Source: UBA931 sp036825435 (GTDB lineage Bacteria; Pseudomonadota; Gammaproteobacteria; Burkholderiales; Casimicrobiaceae). From it: a DNA stretch of 58,579 nucleotides. Under the pieces are notes generated by a model, which saw only the letters and a program-made list of their open reading frames with translations, searched no databases and had not been told where the DNA came from. The first letter of the stretch is position 1. Each line of letters opens with the position of its first letter. Shown one piece after another: positions 7,773 to 17,504 of the stretch. The position numbers and the translations under genes are program-made. The DNA lies in assembly GCA_036825435.1 (NCBI GenBank), contig DAISYG010000003.1, positions 1-58,579 of the forward strand, in the 5' to 3' direction.

Positions 7773-8567
7773 ATGACAAAAACAAACGAACGTAGTTATC
7801 GCATATTGGTGATTGATGATGATCCGCGGTTACGCGATCTCTTGCAGCGCTACCTTTCCGAAAATGGATTGGAAACGATTACTCTCCCGGACAGTACGCA
7901 GTTGGAAAAAACCATGCAACGCTTTCCGCCGCACCTTGTGGTGCTGGACCTGATGTTACCGGGCGAAGATGGTTTGTCGATTTGTCGGCGGTTGCGGTCA
8001 ACCTATGAGTCGGTGCCCATCATCATGTTGACAGCGCGTCGCGAAGAAGTCGATCGCATTGTCGGCTTGGAAATGGGCGCGGACGATTATCTCGGTAAAC
8101 CGTTCAATCCGCGCGAATTGTTGGCGCGGATCAACGCGGTGTTGCGTCGCGCACCCAAACACGAACTGGCGGGCGCGCCAACCGATACGGGCACCTTGCC
8201 ATTCGGGCCTTTCACACTCGATCTGGCGGCGCGAACCCTGACCGACAAAGATAAAAACGTTACACATCTGAGTACGGCAGAGTTTTCGCTGTTGCGCGTA
8301 CTGGCGCAACATCCACGGCAACCGTTTACGCGGGAGCGTTTGTCGCTTTTGGCGCGCGGCAAGGATCACGATACCTTTGATCGTGCCATCGACATGCAGA
8401 TTTCGCGTCTGCGACGGATGATTGAGCCCGATCCGGTGAACCCGCGTTATATCCAGACCGTGCGCGGTTTTGGTTACATTTATGTGCCGGAAGATCCATC
8501 CGAGGACGCCGAAAAAGAAAAAGCCAATAATAGCCAAACAGACAGCGAGACCGAAGCAACATCGTGA
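7773..8567 (+). CDS. ompR: OmpR-family response regulator
   Basis: This 264-residue cytoplasmic transcription factor has a receiver domain with the acidic pocket IDDD at 14-17, the phosphoacceptor Asp59 in VVLDLMLPGEDG, Thr87 in MLTAR and Lys109 in GKPFNPREL. A winged-helix DNA-binding domain follows, ending RYIQTVRGFGYIYVP. An acidic, Ser/Thr-rich tail of about 25 residues comes after it, which is unusual for OmpR. A longer reading from 7707 exists, but the ATG at 7773 has GGGG about seven bases upstream and gives the normal start. The kinase gene overlaps its stop by 4 bp. The pair resembles OmpR/EnvZ, but the regulated genes are not visible. Confidence 0.92.
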   Translation: MTKTNERSYRILVIDDDPRLRDLLQRYLSENGLETITLPDSTQLEKTMQRFPPHLVVLDLMLPGEDGLSICRRLRSTYESVPIIMLTARREEVDRIVGLEMGADDYLGKPFNPRELLARINAVLRRAPKHELAGAPTDTGTLPFGPFTLDLAARTLTDKDKNVTHLSTAEFSLLRVLAQHPRQPFTRERLSLLARGKDHDTFDRAIDMQISRLRRMIEPDPVNPRYIQTVRGFGYIYVPEDPSEDAEKEKANNSQTDSETEATS

Positions 8568-10033
8568 ACAGGTTCTGGCCGAGCTCGCTTTTTGGCCGGC
8601 TATTGTGTCTGTTGGTTTTTTTGATTCTGCTGGTGCTGACGACATTGGTGTTGCTGTTTCAGTATGATCGTCAAAAGCTCCTAGTCAACCAGTTCGGCGA
8701 AACCAAGGTGATTCAATTGCAGGCGTTGCGTGCTGCGCTGCGCTCCAGTCTGCGTGCCGAGCGCCCGGCGGTATTGATGCGTTTCAGTCGGCAATTCAAC
8801 GCACAGATTTTCGAGGAGCGGCGGCGTCCTTTATCGCGGGATGTTTCCCCGATTCCGTATCAAAGTTTTGGCGCTCCGGACACATCGATCAATATTCCGT
8901 ATTTCGAGCAGGTTGTCCCGTCGCCGAATTCCCCGTTTGATCTGGATACTTCGCTTTCTCCGTTTCGCGGTGAACACCATCCGGGTCTGGAAGCGCGCGG
9001 CGCGTTTCTCGATCTGGAAAAATACATGAAAAAGATGTTGGGTGGTGATACCCAGATTCGTATTCAACCCGGGCGGCAATTGTTATGGGTACGATTTTCT
9101 GCGCAGGGAAACTATTATTGGGCAGGGTTTACGCTTCCTGAACAACCGCAGGCACACGATGTTTCATCGCGTGCTTTTTTCCTGTCGCTGATCATTATCG
9201 GCATGCTGGTGTTGTCGGCGTTTGCTTTTGCCCGCTATCTGACGCAACCTTTGTCCAAGCTGGCGCAGGCGGTTGACATGGTCGGGCGCGGAAAAACACC
9301 GCCGGCTCTTCCTGATATTGGACCATCGGAAGTTGTCGCGCTGAACCAGGGGTTCAACGCGATGACCAGGCGACTGCAACAAGTGGACAAAGATCGTGCG
9401 CTGTTGTTGGCGGGCGTTTCGCACGATTTGCGTACACCGTTGGCGCGTTTGCGATTGAGTATTGAGATTAGCGATATTGATGACAATGAACGCGATTTGA
9501 TGATCGACGACATCGAATCAATTGACGGCATCATCGATCAGTTTCTCAATTTTGCCCGCAACGATAACCAGGGCAACACGAAGATGCTCAACGTCAACGC
9601 GATGATCGAAAGTTGCGTTGAACGTTATCGGCATTCAGGACACGATGTCCGCTTCACGCCGGACAGCAAGCTGCCGGAAATCATGCTGCGGCCGATTTCA
9701 ATCGAACGGTTGACGACGAATCTGATCAATAACGCGTTGAACCACGGCAGGCCGCCCATCGAAATTTCGACCGGTCATAACAATAAAAATATCTGGATTG
9801 AGGTGATCGATCACGGCGATGGCTTTCCTCAGGAGGAGCGCGAGCGTCTGAAAGAGCCGTTCCAGCGAGCGTCGGAGGCACGTTCGACGATCGAGGGGCA
9901 ACTGGGAGCGGGTCTGGGGTTGGCGATTGTTGACCGTATCGTTCGGCTGTACGGCGGAACCTTCGAATTGCTCAATGCGCCGCGCGGTGGCGCATTGGTG
10001 CGTATTACCTTGCCGCGGAAATTGAAAGATTGA
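8564..10033 (+). CDS. envZ: EnvZ-like sensor histidine kinase
   Basis: The 489-residue inner-membrane kinase has a first membrane segment at about 13-33, a periplasmic region to about 200, a second segment at about 204-224, a HAMP linker ending near 275, and the dimerisation motif GVSHDLRTPLARLR with phosphoacceptor His287. The ATPase domain shows NLINNALNHG, DHGDGFP and GAGLGLAIV boxes. It begins with GTG and overlaps the regulator stop codon (GTGA), so the two proteins are translationally coupled. It should phosphorylate the adjacent OmpR-type regulator. The periplasmic sensor part is longer than in E. coli EnvZ (489 versus about 450 residues overall), so the stimulus may differ. Confidence 0.92.
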   Translation: MNRFWPSSLFGRLLCLLVFLILLVLTTLVLLFQYDRQKLLVNQFGETKVIQLQALRAALRSSLRAERPAVLMRFSRQFNAQIFEERRRPLSRDVSPIPYQSFGAPDTSINIPYFEQVVPSPNSPFDLDTSLSPFRGEHHPGLEARGAFLDLEKYMKKMLGGDTQIRIQPGRQLLWVRFSAQGNYYWAGFTLPEQPQAHDVSSRAFFLSLIIIGMLVLSAFAFARYLTQPLSKLAQAVDMVGRGKTPPALPDIGPSEVVALNQGFNAMTRRLQQVDKDRALLLAGVSHDLRTPLARLRLSIEISDIDDNERDLMIDDIESIDGIIDQFLNFARNDNQGNTKMLNVNAMIESCVERYRHSGHDVRFTPDSKLPEIMLRPISIERLTTNLINNALNHGRPPIEISTGHNNKNIWIEVIDHGDGFPQEERERLKEPFQRASEARSTIEGQLGAGLGLAIVDRIVRLYGGTFELLNAPRGGALVRITLPRKLKD

Positions 10034-10048
10034 CAGGCGGCATACCTA

Positions 10049-10552
10049 TTATTTCTTTTTCTTCTTCTTTTTTTTCTTTTTCTTGATTTTTACCAAGTAG
10101 CCACGACATTTTTTTCTGCCGCAGTGGCAACGATAATCTTTACGTTCTTTTTTGGTCAGTTTGCCGTCAACGGAAAGCTTGTAGTCGTATGAAATTTCAT
10201 CGCCTTTTTTGATGTTTTTGATGGCTTGAATGAAAACGCGCCCTTTTTCGTCTTCGTAGGATTCCGCGTTGGGCTTGCATGAGTGGTTGATCCAGCGCGC
10301 GGCATTGCCTCTGACGCCACCGTTGATGACCATTCCATCGGAAAGTTCAAAGAAAAAGGTGTGCGCCGGGTTGTCCGGATCGCTGGGCGGCAATTCAAGC
10401 GCCTCATCCCAAGTCATCCTATCGCCCTTGTATTCGACGATGGGTGTTCCTTTTTTGATATCGGTGGCAGCGAATACGCCGCGACCATGAATCGGGGAAT
10501 GGCGAACGATGTACAGTTTGCTGGTTTTTTTCTTTTTGGTGGTTTTGTTCAT
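10049..10552 (-). CDS. SET-domain protein-lysine methyltransferase with poly-Lys tail
   Basis: The 167-residue protein is almost only a SET domain. SET enzymes transfer methyl from S-adenosylmethionine to lysine of proteins. Motifs in order are HGRGVFA (about 22-28), GNAARWINHSCKPN (SAM-binding pseudoknot, near 82), GDEISYDYKL (near 116) and a post-SET zinc motif CHCGRKKCRG. Both ends are strongly basic: TTKKKKTSK at the start and a run of eleven lysines at the very end, encoded by an AAA/AAG-rich tract. Such basic tails would favour nucleic acid or acidic protein binding. It is convergent with the kinase gene (15 bp apart) and divergent from the AddB-like gene. The substrate is unknown. Confidence 0.88.
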   Translation of the reverse strand: MNKTTKKKKTSKLYIVRHSPIHGRGVFAATDIKKGTPIVEYKGDRMTWDEALELPPSDPDNPAHTFFFELSDGMVINGGVRGNAARWINHSCKPNAESYEDEKGRVFIQAIKNIKKGDEISYDYKLSVDGKLTKKERKDYRCHCGRKKCRGYLVKIKKKKKKKKKKK

Positions 10553-10620
10553 GATGTGCTAAGACAGAACGGTATTGAAGTGAGACAATACCACGTTATG
10601 AAAGTTCATGCAGAATCGCC

Positions 10621-13305
10621 ATGGGGCTAAGCCGCTTTTCCACAAAAGTGATGGATGCGCTTGATGCGGGTTGGCAAATCGTCACACCGAACAATCGCTT
10701 GGCGCGACAATTATCGCGCGCTTATGGACAACGCCAGCTTGAGCAGCAACGCAAGGCATGGTCAGCGCCCACGGTGCTGCCGTGGACAACATGGCTTGAT
10801 ACCTTGTGGCAGATGCTTTCAGACCGCACGAATTTACCGCAGCGCATTCATCCATTGGTGGCGCGCATGCTTTGGGAAGAAGTCATCGAGAGCGATCAGC
10901 ATATTTCGTTGCTGGCGCCTGCGAGGGCTGCGTCATTGGCGCAGGAAGCATGGCGCTTGCTGCATGAATGGCGCGCCGCGAACGAACCATCGCCGTGGCG
11001 GCAATGGGGGAAGTATGAAACGCACGATGTGCGCTGTTTCAGTCGTTGGGCTTCTCAGTATCAGCAGCACCTGACAGAAAAAAATGTCGTTGACGGCGCG
11101 CTGATGCCGGATGTTCTGGAAGCCCACGCGTCGCAATTGGTGGATGTGACGATGCCCCCCGTTTTATTGACGGGGTTCATCGAATTCACGCCAGTGGCGC
11201 GTCGCATGGCCGAGGCTTTGCGCAGCGCCGGGTTATGTGTTGAGCAATGCGATACGCTTGATGCGCCGGAGGCGGATATTCTTGGCTGCTTTGATGCGGA
11301 ACAACCGCACGACGAATGGCGGCAGGCATTGAGCTGGGCATGGCAACGGCGCGAAGAAGGGCAGACTGCAATCATCATCCCCGATTTGGCGCAGCACATT
11401 CACGATGTGCGTCGTTGTGTCGAAGAAATTATTCCGCAGAAATCATCATGCAATATTTCTCTTGGCGAATCATTGGCTGATCGCGCACTGGTGCGGGAGG
11501 CACTCGACTTGCTGCGGTTATACGATGATGAATTACCGACAAGTCGCGTGACGGCGTTGCTGCAATCACCGTATTGGCCGGGCGATATTTCATTGCGTGC
11601 GGCGCGTGCCGGTTTGGAAAAGCATTGGTTGAAAGAGGGACGGCGTACGCTGCGATTCGCCGATGTCGCTTTCGCATTGCGCGGTGTTGATGCTGCGTTG
11701 CATCAACGCTGGCAGAAAGTTGCGCAACGAACGCAGGGCGAAGAAGTCTTGCCGAAAAAAGCATCGGCGGCGATGTGGTCACACCATTTATGTGAATTCT
11801 GGCAAATATTGGGCTGGTTAGGTGGACGACCGCTGGATAGCGCAACGCATCAGGTGTTCAAGGCATGGCAGCAATGTGTGGAATCGTTGGTTTTTCTCGA
11901 TTCGCTGAATGATACGTTTGAGCGCGGCAATCTCATACGCATGCTCGCGCAGCAGGCAGAGACAAGTGTGTTTCAGCCGCAGGATCACGATGCGCCGATT
12001 CACATCATGGGGGCGTTGGAAGCGAGCGGTTTGCCTTTTGATGCGTTATGGGTGTGTGGTCTAAGCGCGCAGTCGTGGCCGCCGCCGATGACACCGCATC
12101 CATTATTACCGTTGAGTTGGCAGCGCAAGCAGGGAATGCGTCGTGCTGATTTGGAGCGTAATCGTTTGTTTTGCGAAGAGATGTACGCACAATGGCGACG
12201 TGCCGCACCGCAGATCGTGATGAGCTACGCACGACAGCAGGATGGTGAAGCCTGTTTACCAGCGACGGTGTTGCACGATCTTCCAACGCATATGGTTGAT
12301 TATCCGCTGCTTAAAACGCGCGCAGTTTTGACGCCGAAAACAGCGTTCACCAAAATCGTCGATGAACAGGCGCCCAATATTATATTGGAATCACAGTCTG
12401 AAATAGCGGAACATATTCGCCATGGCAGTTCGGTCATGACCAATCAGAGCGATTGTCCGTTCAAGGCTTTTGCCTGTTCACGTCTGCGTATCGATGAATG
12501 GCCGCAAGCGGATGATGGAATCAGCGCGTCAGAGCACGGAACATTGGTGCACGCAACGTTGCAACACTTGTGGAGCGCATTGAAAACACAAGAACAATTA
12601 TTGGCATTGAATAATGAAGCGTTGACGGCTGAAATCGAACGTGCCTATCAGAAAGCGTGTCCATCAAAAGAAGGATGGTGGCAACGACTACCGGAACCGG
12701 TGGTGGCTGTGGCGCATAGCCGTACGACGGCGTTGGTCAAAAAATGGTGCGAACAGGAAAAAGCGCGCGCGCCATTTATCGCGAAACAATTCGAGGAGCG
12801 TTTCAATCTGACGCTGTCCGGTCTGACGTTGGCGTTGCGCATTGATCGTGTTGACCAATTGTTGGATGACGATACCGAACAGTGCGTGGCGTTATTGGAT
12901 TACAAAACCGGCACGGCAGGTTCGACGCGGTCATGGTTTGATGAGCGTCCGAGCAATATCCAACTTTGTCTTTATGCGTTGGCATGGCAACAAACGTATC
13001 CGACACGACCAGTTACGGCATTGGCGTATGCGCATATTCGCAGCGGTGGCATGAAATGGGTTGGTGTGCAGCAGAATAATAGCTTTCCTGCATTGAATGA
13101 TGTGGAGTCACTGGGCGTCGAAAACATGACAGAGGCGCAGGAAAAATGGCAGAAAACATTTAGTGCGTTGGCGAAAGCCTTCGTTGATGGCGACGCACGG
13201 GTCGCGCCGCGCGATGCCGGCGTTTGCACATATTGCTGTGTGCAGCCGTTTTGTCGCATCAAAGCGGTTCGCGATTTTAATGAAGAGGGTGGCGATGACG
13301 AATGA
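10621..13305 (+). CDS. AddB-like DNA repair nuclease (PD-(D/E)XK family)
   Basis: This 894-residue protein matches the proteobacterial 'probable DNA repair protein' family that pairs with an AddA/UvrD-like helicase. The N-terminal half looks like an inactive helicase fold (TPNNRLARQLSRAY near 21). The C-terminal part is a nuclease: ALLDYKTGTAG carries the catalytic Asp and Lys. The cysteines of an iron-sulfur staple are visible as SDCPFKAFAC before the nuclease core and CTYCCVQPFC at the end, as in AddB and Cas4. The stop overlaps the helicase gene by 11 bp. Together the pair should process double-strand breaks in the manner of AddAB/RecBCD; no recB, recC or recD is in the window. Confidence 0.88.
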   Translation: MGLSRFSTKVMDALDAGWQIVTPNNRLARQLSRAYGQRQLEQQRKAWSAPTVLPWTTWLDTLWQMLSDRTNLPQRIHPLVARMLWEEVIESDQHISLLAPARAASLAQEAWRLLHEWRAANEPSPWRQWGKYETHDVRCFSRWASQYQQHLTEKNVVDGALMPDVLEAHASQLVDVTMPPVLLTGFIEFTPVARRMAEALRSAGLCVEQCDTLDAPEADILGCFDAEQPHDEWRQALSWAWQRREEGQTAIIIPDLAQHIHDVRRCVEEIIPQKSSCNISLGESLADRALVREALDLLRLYDDELPTSRVTALLQSPYWPGDISLRAARAGLEKHWLKEGRRTLRFADVAFALRGVDAALHQRWQKVAQRTQGEEVLPKKASAAMWSHHLCEFWQILGWLGGRPLDSATHQVFKAWQQCVESLVFLDSLNDTFERGNLIRMLAQQAETSVFQPQDHDAPIHIMGALEASGLPFDALWVCGLSAQSWPPPMTPHPLLPLSWQRKQGMRRADLERNRLFCEEMYAQWRRAAPQIVMSYARQQDGEACLPATVLHDLPTHMVDYPLLKTRAVLTPKTAFTKIVDEQAPNIILESQSEIAEHIRHGSSVMTNQSDCPFKAFACSRLRIDEWPQADDGISASEHGTLVHATLQHLWSALKTQEQLLALNNEALTAEIERAYQKACPSKEGWWQRLPEPVVAVAHSRTTALVKKWCEQEKARAPFIAKQFEERFNLTLSGLTLALRIDRVDQLLDDDTEQCVALLDYKTGTAGSTRSWFDERPSNIQLCLYALAWQQTYPTRPVTALAYAHIRSGGMKWVGVQQNNSFPALNDVESLGVENMTEAQEKWQKTFSALAKAFVDGDARVAPRDAGVCTYCCVQPFCRIKAVRDFNEEGGDDE

Positions 13306-16300
13306 TCTTTTGTCAAATGATGATCTTCGTCGCGAAGATGAAAAAGCGCGCCGAGATGCGCTGGATGTCGGACGCTCTTTCTTGGTGCAGGCTCCGGCAG
13401 GTTCTGGTAAAACCGGCTTGTTGATCCAGCGTTATCTCGCGTTGCTGGCGCGGGTGAATGAGCCCGAGCGTATTTTGGCGATGACATTCACGCGCAAGGC
13501 CGCCGGAGAAATGCGTGCGCGGATACTCGACGCATTACGCCGTGCACAGGCAAATGCCCCGGTTTCTTCCGATTATGAGCAACAGACGCGCCAATTGGCA
13601 TTGGCAGCATTGGCACAGGATCGGAAAAAAGAGTGGAGGCTGATTGAACAGCCTGCACGCATGAACGTGTTGACGATGGACGCATTTTGTATGCGTTTGC
13701 TAAAACAAACACCGATTCTCAATCGTTGGGGCGAATTTCCACAGATTGATCCGTTGCCGCAGATACGTTTGGCTGCATTGATGCGCGAAGCGTTGCAGGA
13801 GGCCAGAGGAGAAGAACAAGAAGCATGGCGACGTGTTCTCGATGTGGTCGAGAACCAAACAGAATCATTGAGCGAAAGCCTCGAGCAATTATTGGCAAAA
13901 AGTGAGCAATGGCTGCCGATTTTCTATCAACAACAACCGGAAGACTTTCGTCGTTTGCTGGAAAACTCATTGGCGCTGGAAGTCACGCAGACACTGCAAG
14001 AAGCGCGGGACGCATTACTGCCCATCGGTGTCGGGTTGCTGCCGCTGATGCGATTCGCCGCCGAGCAACTCCAAATATTGAATGATGAAAAACCAGATCC
14101 GCAGCGCGAAACGCTGATCAAAGCGTTGCAGATTGGTGCGGAACATGGCGGTTTTCCGCTGGCAGAACCGGAACATTTGCCATACTGGCAGGCGATGTCG
14201 CGATGGTTGTTGACAAAGGAAGGTAAAGCGCGATCACGGCTAACCAAAAACGAAGGTTTTCCATCGGGCAAGCATTCAGCACAGTCCAAAGAAGCAATGG
14301 CGGAAATTCTGGATACGTTCGACGCCCCATCAATCGCACATCTTCGCCTTGCCGCAATATTACCACACGCGCAATACCGCGACGATGAATGGCAATACAT
14401 CAAATCATTACTATTTGTTTTGTTGCGGTTGTATGCTCGCTTTCAAGTCATTTGCGCGCGTGATGGCGTGACGACATTTACTGAAGTGCAGCTTGCGGCA
14501 CTGAACGCACTGACCAACACCGATGATGGTGAATTACCGAGCGATCTTTTGTTGCAGACAGACATGCAAGTCGAACACCTGCTGATCGATGAGTTTCAGG
14601 ATACTTCGCTGACGCAGGAGAGCCTGATTGACGCATTAACATCAGGGTGGCAAGCTGGAGATCAGCGCACTTTGTTTGTTGTGGGCGATCCAATTCAGTC
14701 GATCTATCATTTTCGTCAGGCCGAAGTCGGTATTTTTCTGCGCGCACAAAAAGAAAAACGGATTGGGTCGGTTCCGGTATCGCTGCTGTCACTGACGCGT
14801 AATTTCCGCTCACGTGCACAATTGGTTGATTGGTGCAACCACGTTTTTCCGAACGTTTTTCCGCATGAGGAAGATATTCTGCGTGGCGCGGTCACATTCA
14901 AGCCAGCAGCGGCGGAGCGGAGCGCAGGCGAACAGAATGCGACATTGCAATTATTCGTCGATGAATATGAAGAAGCACAAGCTGTGGTAAATCGTATTCG
15001 TCAATGTCAGGGACAGGGATTGCATGATATCGCCTTGTTGGTGCGCGGACGTTCCCACTTGCGGGCGATTCTTCCCGAATTGCGTGCGGCGGGAATCCGC
15101 TTCGCTTCGGTGAAACTCGACAAGTTGAGCGCGAGTTATGTTGTTGACGATTTGTGCATGTTGATGCGTACCTTGTTGCAGCCCAATGATGAGTTGGCGT
15201 GGGCATCGGTATTGCGTGCGCCGTGGTGCGGCCTACTGTTGAAAGATTTTGTTGCGTTGTCACGCACTCGTATATCGTTGGCAGAAAACGGCGAGACACG
15301 AGAACGAAGCTGGTTTGATGTGCTTCATGATGCGAATACCGCATCGCTTGATGAAAGTGCGCACAAACGATTATTGACATTCATGCGGGCATGGCAAATT
15401 GCTTACGATGACACACGCACCGAAAGCATCGCGATACGTGTTCATGATTTATGGTTGCGCTTGCGTGGGCCGTCTTTTCTTGAACAAGATATTGATTTGG
15501 CGTTTGCGGAAATGTTTTTTGACACGTTGCACACTTATGAACGCCATGGCGATATTGGAGACTGGGCTGCGTTCAGGCAATATCTGGATGGCGTTTTCCT
15601 CGATAAACCGCATGTGGCGGATGAATCAGACGATGTCGTGAAAATCATGACGCTGCACGAAGCTAAAGGGTTGGAATTCGACGTCGTGATGATTCCCGCA
15701 CTGGCGAGAAAAACGGGCAAGGATAAAACACCATTGTTGCGTTGGCGTCGACGCGAGGATGGATTATTGCTGGCGCCGCGCGACCGAAAAGACAGCAACG
15801 ACACATCCATGAACCATTATTTGAAGGCGTTGGCGGATGAAGAGGGGAGCAATGAGCTGATGCGTTTGATGTATGTCGGCGCAACACGCGCACGCGAACA
15901 ATTATGGCTGACGGCAACGCTGAACGTCGAAGAAAAAGCAAACGACGGCGAAACATCGTGGCAATGGAAAGCCGCACCGGCGCGTACCATGTTGTCTTTG
16001 TGGTGGAATGCGCTGAACAAAGTACAAACGATCCCCCCCCCTGAAGTCGATGTGGCGGAATCGATACAAGAAGGTGCGACTACGAAGCCGTTTTTGATGC
16101 GGATTACCGATGAAGCGTTGGCGGAAATTCCTGATCCAATTGTGCGGGAAGAAGAAACAAGTTCTGCGCAGGTTTCACTATCGTTTCAATCGGAAAATTT
16201 TATTTTGAAGCAGGTGGGCACATTTGTGCACCGGCGGTTAGCCAATATTGGCATCCCAAACGGAGAGTCGCTGTCGGATTGGGCGGCTCTGGATAATGCG

Positions 16301-16750
16301 GATAAAGCGCCGTTATTTGCGCAGGTATTGATGGAGCTCGGTATTCCCCATAGTTATATCGTGCAGGCATCAGAACGCGCTGTGACGGCGATGAGACGGA
16401 TCGCCAATGATCCGTTTGCTCAATGGTTGTTGAGTCCCGAGCGAGAAGATGCGCGCAACGAATGGGGACTACAGACCGCGCCGAATATTGATGGTTTGGA
16501 TGGTAAATTATTACGCGTAGATCGAACATTCATTGATCAAGACACGCGTTGGGTTATAGACTACAAAGTTGCCGATATGTCCGATTCGGATGATATTGAA
16601 ACGTGGTTGGCTGCACAAGTACAACGTTATTACGAGTCCATGAAGCGCTATGCGTTGCTTTTCAGAGCGATGGATACAAAACCTGTGAAAACGATTCTTT
16701 ATTTTCCACTGTTGCAACGCTATCAGGAAGTCATGATTGTTGATGATTGA
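13295..16750 (+). CDS. UvrD/AddA-like helicase-nuclease
   Basis: This 1151-residue SF1 helicase has Walker A APAGSGKT, motif Ia FTRKAAGEMRARI, Walker B LIDEFQDTS, GDPIQSIYHFRQAE, LTRNFRSRAQL, TLHEAKGLEFDVV and MYVGATRAREQL in the expected order. The C-terminal 200 residues include a nuclease-like segment, RVDRTF followed by WVIDYKV. The ATG at 13295 lies after GAAGAGGG and overlaps the previous gene; earlier in-frame starts lie inside that gene in another frame. A run of nine C at 16033-16041 sits in the linker before the nuclease region and is in frame here. It is the partner of the preceding AddB-like protein in break repair. Confidence 0.9.
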   Translation: MTNDLLSNDDLRREDEKARRDALDVGRSFLVQAPAGSGKTGLLIQRYLALLARVNEPERILAMTFTRKAAGEMRARILDALRRAQANAPVSSDYEQQTRQLALAALAQDRKKEWRLIEQPARMNVLTMDAFCMRLLKQTPILNRWGEFPQIDPLPQIRLAALMREALQEARGEEQEAWRRVLDVVENQTESLSESLEQLLAKSEQWLPIFYQQQPEDFRRLLENSLALEVTQTLQEARDALLPIGVGLLPLMRFAAEQLQILNDEKPDPQRETLIKALQIGAEHGGFPLAEPEHLPYWQAMSRWLLTKEGKARSRLTKNEGFPSGKHSAQSKEAMAEILDTFDAPSIAHLRLAAILPHAQYRDDEWQYIKSLLFVLLRLYARFQVICARDGVTTFTEVQLAALNALTNTDDGELPSDLLLQTDMQVEHLLIDEFQDTSLTQESLIDALTSGWQAGDQRTLFVVGDPIQSIYHFRQAEVGIFLRAQKEKRIGSVPVSLLSLTRNFRSRAQLVDWCNHVFPNVFPHEEDILRGAVTFKPAAAERSAGEQNATLQLFVDEYEEAQAVVNRIRQCQGQGLHDIALLVRGRSHLRAILPELRAAGIRFASVKLDKLSASYVVDDLCMLMRTLLQPNDELAWASVLRAPWCGLLLKDFVALSRTRISLAENGETRERSWFDVLHDANTASLDESAHKRLLTFMRAWQIAYDDTRTESIAIRVHDLWLRLRGPSFLEQDIDLAFAEMFFDTLHTYERHGDIGDWAAFRQYLDGVFLDKPHVADESDDVVKIMTLHEAKGLEFDVVMIPALARKTGKDKTPLLRWRRREDGLLLAPRDRKDSNDTSMNHYLKALADEEGSNELMRLMYVGATRAREQLWLTATLNVEEKANDGETSWQWKAAPARTMLSLWWNALNKVQTIPPPEVDVAESIQEGATTKPFLMRITDEALAEIPDPIVREEETSSAQVSLSFQSENFILKQVGTFVHRRLANIGIPNGESLSDWAALDNADKAPLFAQVLMELGIPHSYIVQASERAVTAMRRIANDPFAQWLLSPEREDARNEWGLQTAPNIDGLDGKLLRVDRTFIDQDTRWVIDYKVADMSDSDDIETWLAAQVQRYYESMKRYALLFRAMDTKPVKTILYFPLLQRYQEVMIVDD

Positions 16751-16778
16751 CGGGATACATACTTTAACGGAGGCAGAC

Positions 16779-17504
16779 ATGCAAAATTCTTCACGATTTA
16801 GTTTTTTTCTTGCGGCGCTGTTGCTGGCGCTCGGTATTGGCACGGCGGGGTATTTCATCGGCAACACGTTGTATAACGCCAAGGTGGGAATCAATGTAGC
16901 CGAGGTCAAAGGGTTGGCGGAGCGGCGGGTTGAAGCCGATCGCGCGTATTGGACGATCAATTATTCAGTAACGGGAGACTCGCGCGACGCGTTGCCGGAT
17001 TTACACGCAACGTCGGTTGCCAACCAGAAGCAAATCGTCGATATGCTGCAGGGAAACGGCTTTGATGCAGAGGAAATCGAACCGGGCGTGCTTGATTTCA
17101 GAACTGACGAATATCGGGACGAAAATCAAAAAGTGGTCGATACCCGTTATATTTTGACCGGTTCGATCGAGGTGCAGACCGACAAGGTGAAACAGGTACC
17201 AAAGGTACGCGCCAAATTGAACGAGTTGGTGGCACGCGGGCTGGACATTCAGAATAACGCGCCAGTGTATTACTTTACCAAGCTTAACGCCATCAAGCCT
17301 GAAATGCTGAAAGAAGCGACGACCAATGCGCGCTTGGCCGCCAATGAGTTCGCTGCCAATGCGGGTGTGAAAGTTGGCGGAATCCGGGATGCACGCCAGG
17401 GTGGTTTTACCATCCTTGATGTGGGTGAAAATTACGGCGACACGAAAAAAATCGAAAAGGATGTACGCGTGGTCACCACGATTACGTTTTATCTGACGGA
17501 GTGA
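16779..17504 (+). CDS. SIMPL-domain (DUF541) protein
   Basis: This 241-residue protein has an N-terminal membrane anchor or signal segment (about residues 8-30) and a SIMPL/DUF541 domain, a periplasmic fold reported in stress-related proteins such as E. coli YggE. The start at 16779 has CGGAGG at 16768-16773, and an upstream in-frame ATG lies inside the helicase gene. Segments such as ARLAANEFAANAGVKVGGIRDA are typical of the family. The last 16 bp overlap the convergent gene on the minus strand. No specific function is known for the family member. Confidence 0.85.
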   Translation: MQNSSRFSFFLAALLLALGIGTAGYFIGNTLYNAKVGINVAEVKGLAERRVEADRAYWTINYSVTGDSRDALPDLHATSVANQKQIVDMLQGNGFDAEEIEPGVLDFRTDEYRDENQKVVDTRYILTGSIEVQTDKVKQVPKVRAKLNELVARGLDIQNNAPVYYFTKLNAIKPEMLKEATTNARLAANEFAANAGVKVGGIRDARQGGFTILDVGENYGDTKKIEKDVRVVTTITFYLTE

